Part shown: positions 14,777 to 16,059 of the stretch, in pieces
Numbering within the stretch: the first letter of the stretch is position 1
Layout: each line of letters opens with the position of its first letter
Assembly (NCBI RefSeq): GCF_946481715.1
Contig: NZ_CAMLOV010000134.1
Coordinates: 1-16,059 of the forward strand
DNA: 16,059 nt
Direction of reading: 5' to 3'
Source of the DNA: an uncultured Mucilaginibacter sp.
GTDB lineage: Bacteria; Bacteroidota; Bacteroidia; Sphingobacteriales; Sphingobacteriaceae
Notes under the pieces: model-generated
Database searches by the model: none
The model's input: the letters and a program-made list of their open reading frames with translations, nothing else
Told to the model about the DNA's origin: nothing
Translations under genes and position numbers: made by a program

Positions 14777-14825
14777 TAGTTAATAGTTCATAGGTAATGG
14801 TTCATAGTTGATACTCAATACAATA
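14777..14825 (+). repeat. 7-nt tandem repeat array, TAGTTCA type (block A)
   Basis: Seven consecutive, degenerate 7-nt units in exact register: TAGTTAA, TAGTTCA, TAGGTAA, TGGTTCA, TAGTTGA, TACTCAA, TACAATA. Units decay toward the right end. The block lies in the divergent promoter region, about 110-155 nt upstream of the adaptor ATG at 14670. Function unknown. Confidence 0.7.
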
Positions 14826-14885
14826 GCTATTATAGTATAAATGGTATGATATTTAACACCGAAATACTAAATTGCGGGAAGGTTT

Positions 14886-14920
14886 TGGTTCATAGATGAT
14901 AGTTCATGGCTCATAGCGGA
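14886..14920 (+). repeat. 7-nt tandem repeat array, TAGTTCA type (block B)
   Basis: Five consecutive units: TGGTTCA, TAGATGA, TAGTTCA, TGGCTCA, TAGCGGA. It has the same consensus and orientation as the block at 14777-14825 and is separated from it by 60 bp of unrelated AT-rich sequence. Confidence 0.7.
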
Positions 14921-14935
14921 AATTTAACGTAGCAG

Positions 14936-14984
14936 CCATGAATAATGAACCATGAACAATGAACTTTCCACCATAAACCATTGA
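14936..14984 (+). repeat. 7-nt tandem repeat array, CCATGAA type (block C, complementary to A and B)
   Basis: Seven units in register: CCATGAA, TAATGAA, CCATGAA, CAATGAA, CTTTCCA, CCATAAA, CCATTGA. Read on the minus strand they become TTCATGG-like, a shifted version of the TGGTTCA unit in the two blocks to the left. The region therefore contains direct repeats within blocks and an inverted relationship between them. The block ends 16 nt before the regulator start codon. Confidence 0.7.
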
Positions 14985-15000
14985 ACTACTGAACCAAAAT

Positions 15001-16059
15001 ATGATACTTAAAAAAGCGACTGTTTTAATTGTTGATGACGACCCCGATGTGCTAACGGCTGTTAAGTTATTGCTTAAAACAGAAACACAGGAAATTATCA
15101 CCGAAAAAAACCCCGAGAACCTAAACTGGCTGCTGCAACGCAATCAGGTAGACCTTGTGCTGCTGGATATGAACTTTAACAGCGCCATTAATACCGGCAA
15201 CGAGGGCATATACTGGCTGCGCAAAATAAAAGAATGGAAGCCGAACGTATGCGTTATTATGATAACCGCCTACGGCGATATCGATTTGGCGGTACGATCG
15301 CTTAAAGAGGGAGCTAACGATTTTGTGGTGAAGCCTTGGCACAACGAAAAGCTGATTGAGACCATAAAAGACCTGCTTGATAAGAAAGAAGGCACCAGCA
15401 AAACCAGCAAGCCATCGGGCAAAAGCAATGCGGGTACATCTATCCTCGGCGAATCGGAAGTGATGGAGGATATCTTCCATAAAGTTAACAAGATAGCCCC
15501 TACCGATGCCAATATTTTAATATTAGGAGAGAATGGTACGGGCAAGGACCTGATGGCGAAAGCCATACACGAGCGCTCGCTACGTGCCGATAAGCCTTTT
15601 ATTAAGGTGGATGTGGGCGCACTAACCGATAGTTTGTTTGAGAGCGAACTCTTCGGGCATAAAAAAGGCGCTTATACCGATGCCCGTGAAGACCGTATGG
15701 GGCGTTTTGAGGAAGCTGAAGGCGGTACGTTGTTTTTAGATGAAATTGGCAACATCAGCCTGCAACAGCAAGCTAAGCTGCTCACCATTTTGCAAAACAG
15801 GCAGGTAACACGTTTGGGAACCAATAAGGCCATCGATATTAATATCCGGCTGATATGCGCTACCAACGTGCCGCTAAGCGAGCTGGCAAACGAGAACAAA
15901 TTCCGGAAGGATTTAATTTACCGGATAAACACGGTGGAGATAAACATGCCGCCATTGCGCCGCCGCAACGAGGATATTGTGATACTTGCCCGTCATTTTG
16001 CCAAACTATATGCAACCAAATATTTAAAGCCAAGCGTAGATTTCGACAGTGCCGCTTTA
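15001..16059 (+). CDS. NtrC-family (sigma-54 activator type) response regulator, 3' end outside the window
   Basis: Two-component response regulator; 353 residues are visible and the frame is open at the right edge, so it is partial. Receiver domain 5-125: acidic pocket Asp12-Asp14, phosphoacceptor Asp56 in LLDM, Thr89, Lys111-Pro112. A Lys/Ser/Gly-rich linker (about 129-147) leads to an AAA+ domain: Walker A GENGTGKD (176-183), the sigma-54 contact loop position reading GAYTDA (223-228) instead of GAFTGA, Walker B TLFLDE (243-248), sensor I RLICATN (283-289), arginine fingers Arg302 and Arg308 in FRKDLIYRIN, and sensor II PPLRRR (317-322). The rest of the AAA+ domain and a Fis-type DNA-binding domain would lie beyond the edge. 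It starts at ATG 15001, with no Shine-Dalgarno. Divergent placement suggests it controls the exporter genes; a sensor kinase gene is expected to follow but is not visible. Confidence 0.93.
   Translation, partial: MILKKATVLIVDDDPDVLTAVKLLLKTETQEIITEKNPENLNWLLQRNQVDLVLLDMNFNSAINTGNEGIYWLRKIKEWKPNVCVIMITAYGDIDLAVRSLKEGANDFVVKPWHNEKLIETIKDLLDKKEGTSKTSKPSGKSNAGTSILGESEVMEDIFHKVNKIAPTDANILILGENGTGKDLMAKAIHERSLRADKPFIKVDVGALTDSLFESELFGHKKGAYTDAREDRMGRFEEAEGGTLFLDEIGNISLQQQAKLLTILQNRQVTRLGTNKAIDINIRLICATNVPLSELANENKFRKDLIYRINTVEINMPPLRRRNEDIVILARHFAKLYATKYLKPSVDFDSAAL

Larger units (their letters stand above)
14626..15000. other. divergent intergenic region between exporter operon and regulator
   Basis: This 375-bp stretch separates two divergent genes and must hold both promoters. 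I see no credible open reading frame or RNA gene. A hand scan of 14671-15000 for GG-N10-GC (the sigma-54 -24/-12 core) on both strands found no match. The best Bacteroidota-type -7 candidate is the weak TTAATTTG at 14675-14682 on the minus strand. Most of the remaining sequence is made of three blocks of 7-nt repeats, listed separately. The segment 14826-14885 between the first two blocks is AT-rich and shows nothing recognisable. Confidence 0.7.

Noticed and set aside
14904..15899. Minus-strand frames opposite the response regulator (15121-15480, 15270-15566, 15672-15899) and partly the divergent gap (14904-15143).
   Set aside because: The plus-strand frame from 15001 has a complete receiver domain and AAA+ motifs; the opposite frames have none.

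Overview
The window looks chromosomal and comes from a Bacteroidota bacterium, most likely a Sphingobacteriaceae member such as Mucilaginibacter or Pedobacter. This assignment is inference. It rests on moderate GC, near-absence of Shine-Dalgarno sequences, the 8-TM duplicated MacB/FtsX-type permeases typical of this phylum, and the style of its short-period intergenic repeats. No transposase, integrase, tRNA or rRNA is visible.

Layout. Almost everything from 14670 down to 16 is on the minus strand and reads as one co-oriented cluster. In transcription order it holds a MacA/HlyD-type periplasmic adaptor (13366-14625), a MacB/LolD-type ABC ATPase (12578-13255), and five complete tandem ABC permeases of 784-810 residues (10011-12368, 7504-9879, 4982-7414, 2473-4869, 16-2370). 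Divergently, on the plus strand, a response regulator of the NtrC/sigma-54 activator class starts at 15001 and runs off the right edge (353 residues visible). The cluster may continue past the left edge, because only 15 bases follow the last permease.

How the parts fit. ATPase, adaptor and permeases together make a MacAB-like (type VII ABC) export machine that would need an outer-membrane TolC partner, which is not in the window. There is one ATPase and one adaptor for five permeases, so either the permeases share them or they form alternative or mixed transporters. The divergent regulator is probably the local control protein; its sensor kinase would be expected beyond 16059. No substrate can be read from the sequence.

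Between the genes. The gaps are not featureless. Every permease start is preceded, 9-13 nt upstream, by a copy of a 13-nt motif (plus-strand form GATTACACCGATT), usually in two or three copies about 20 nt apart. The stop-proximal half of each inter-permease gap carries a second short-period repeat: ATCTGCAC-type in two gaps and CTTG-type 7-nt repeats in the other two. The 375-bp divergent region is built largely from 7-nt tandem repeats, with TAGTTCA-like arrays on one side and complementary CCATGAA-like arrays on the other. Two GC-rich hairpins flank the ATPase gene. These repeats and the five-fold permease array are the most unusual content of the window.
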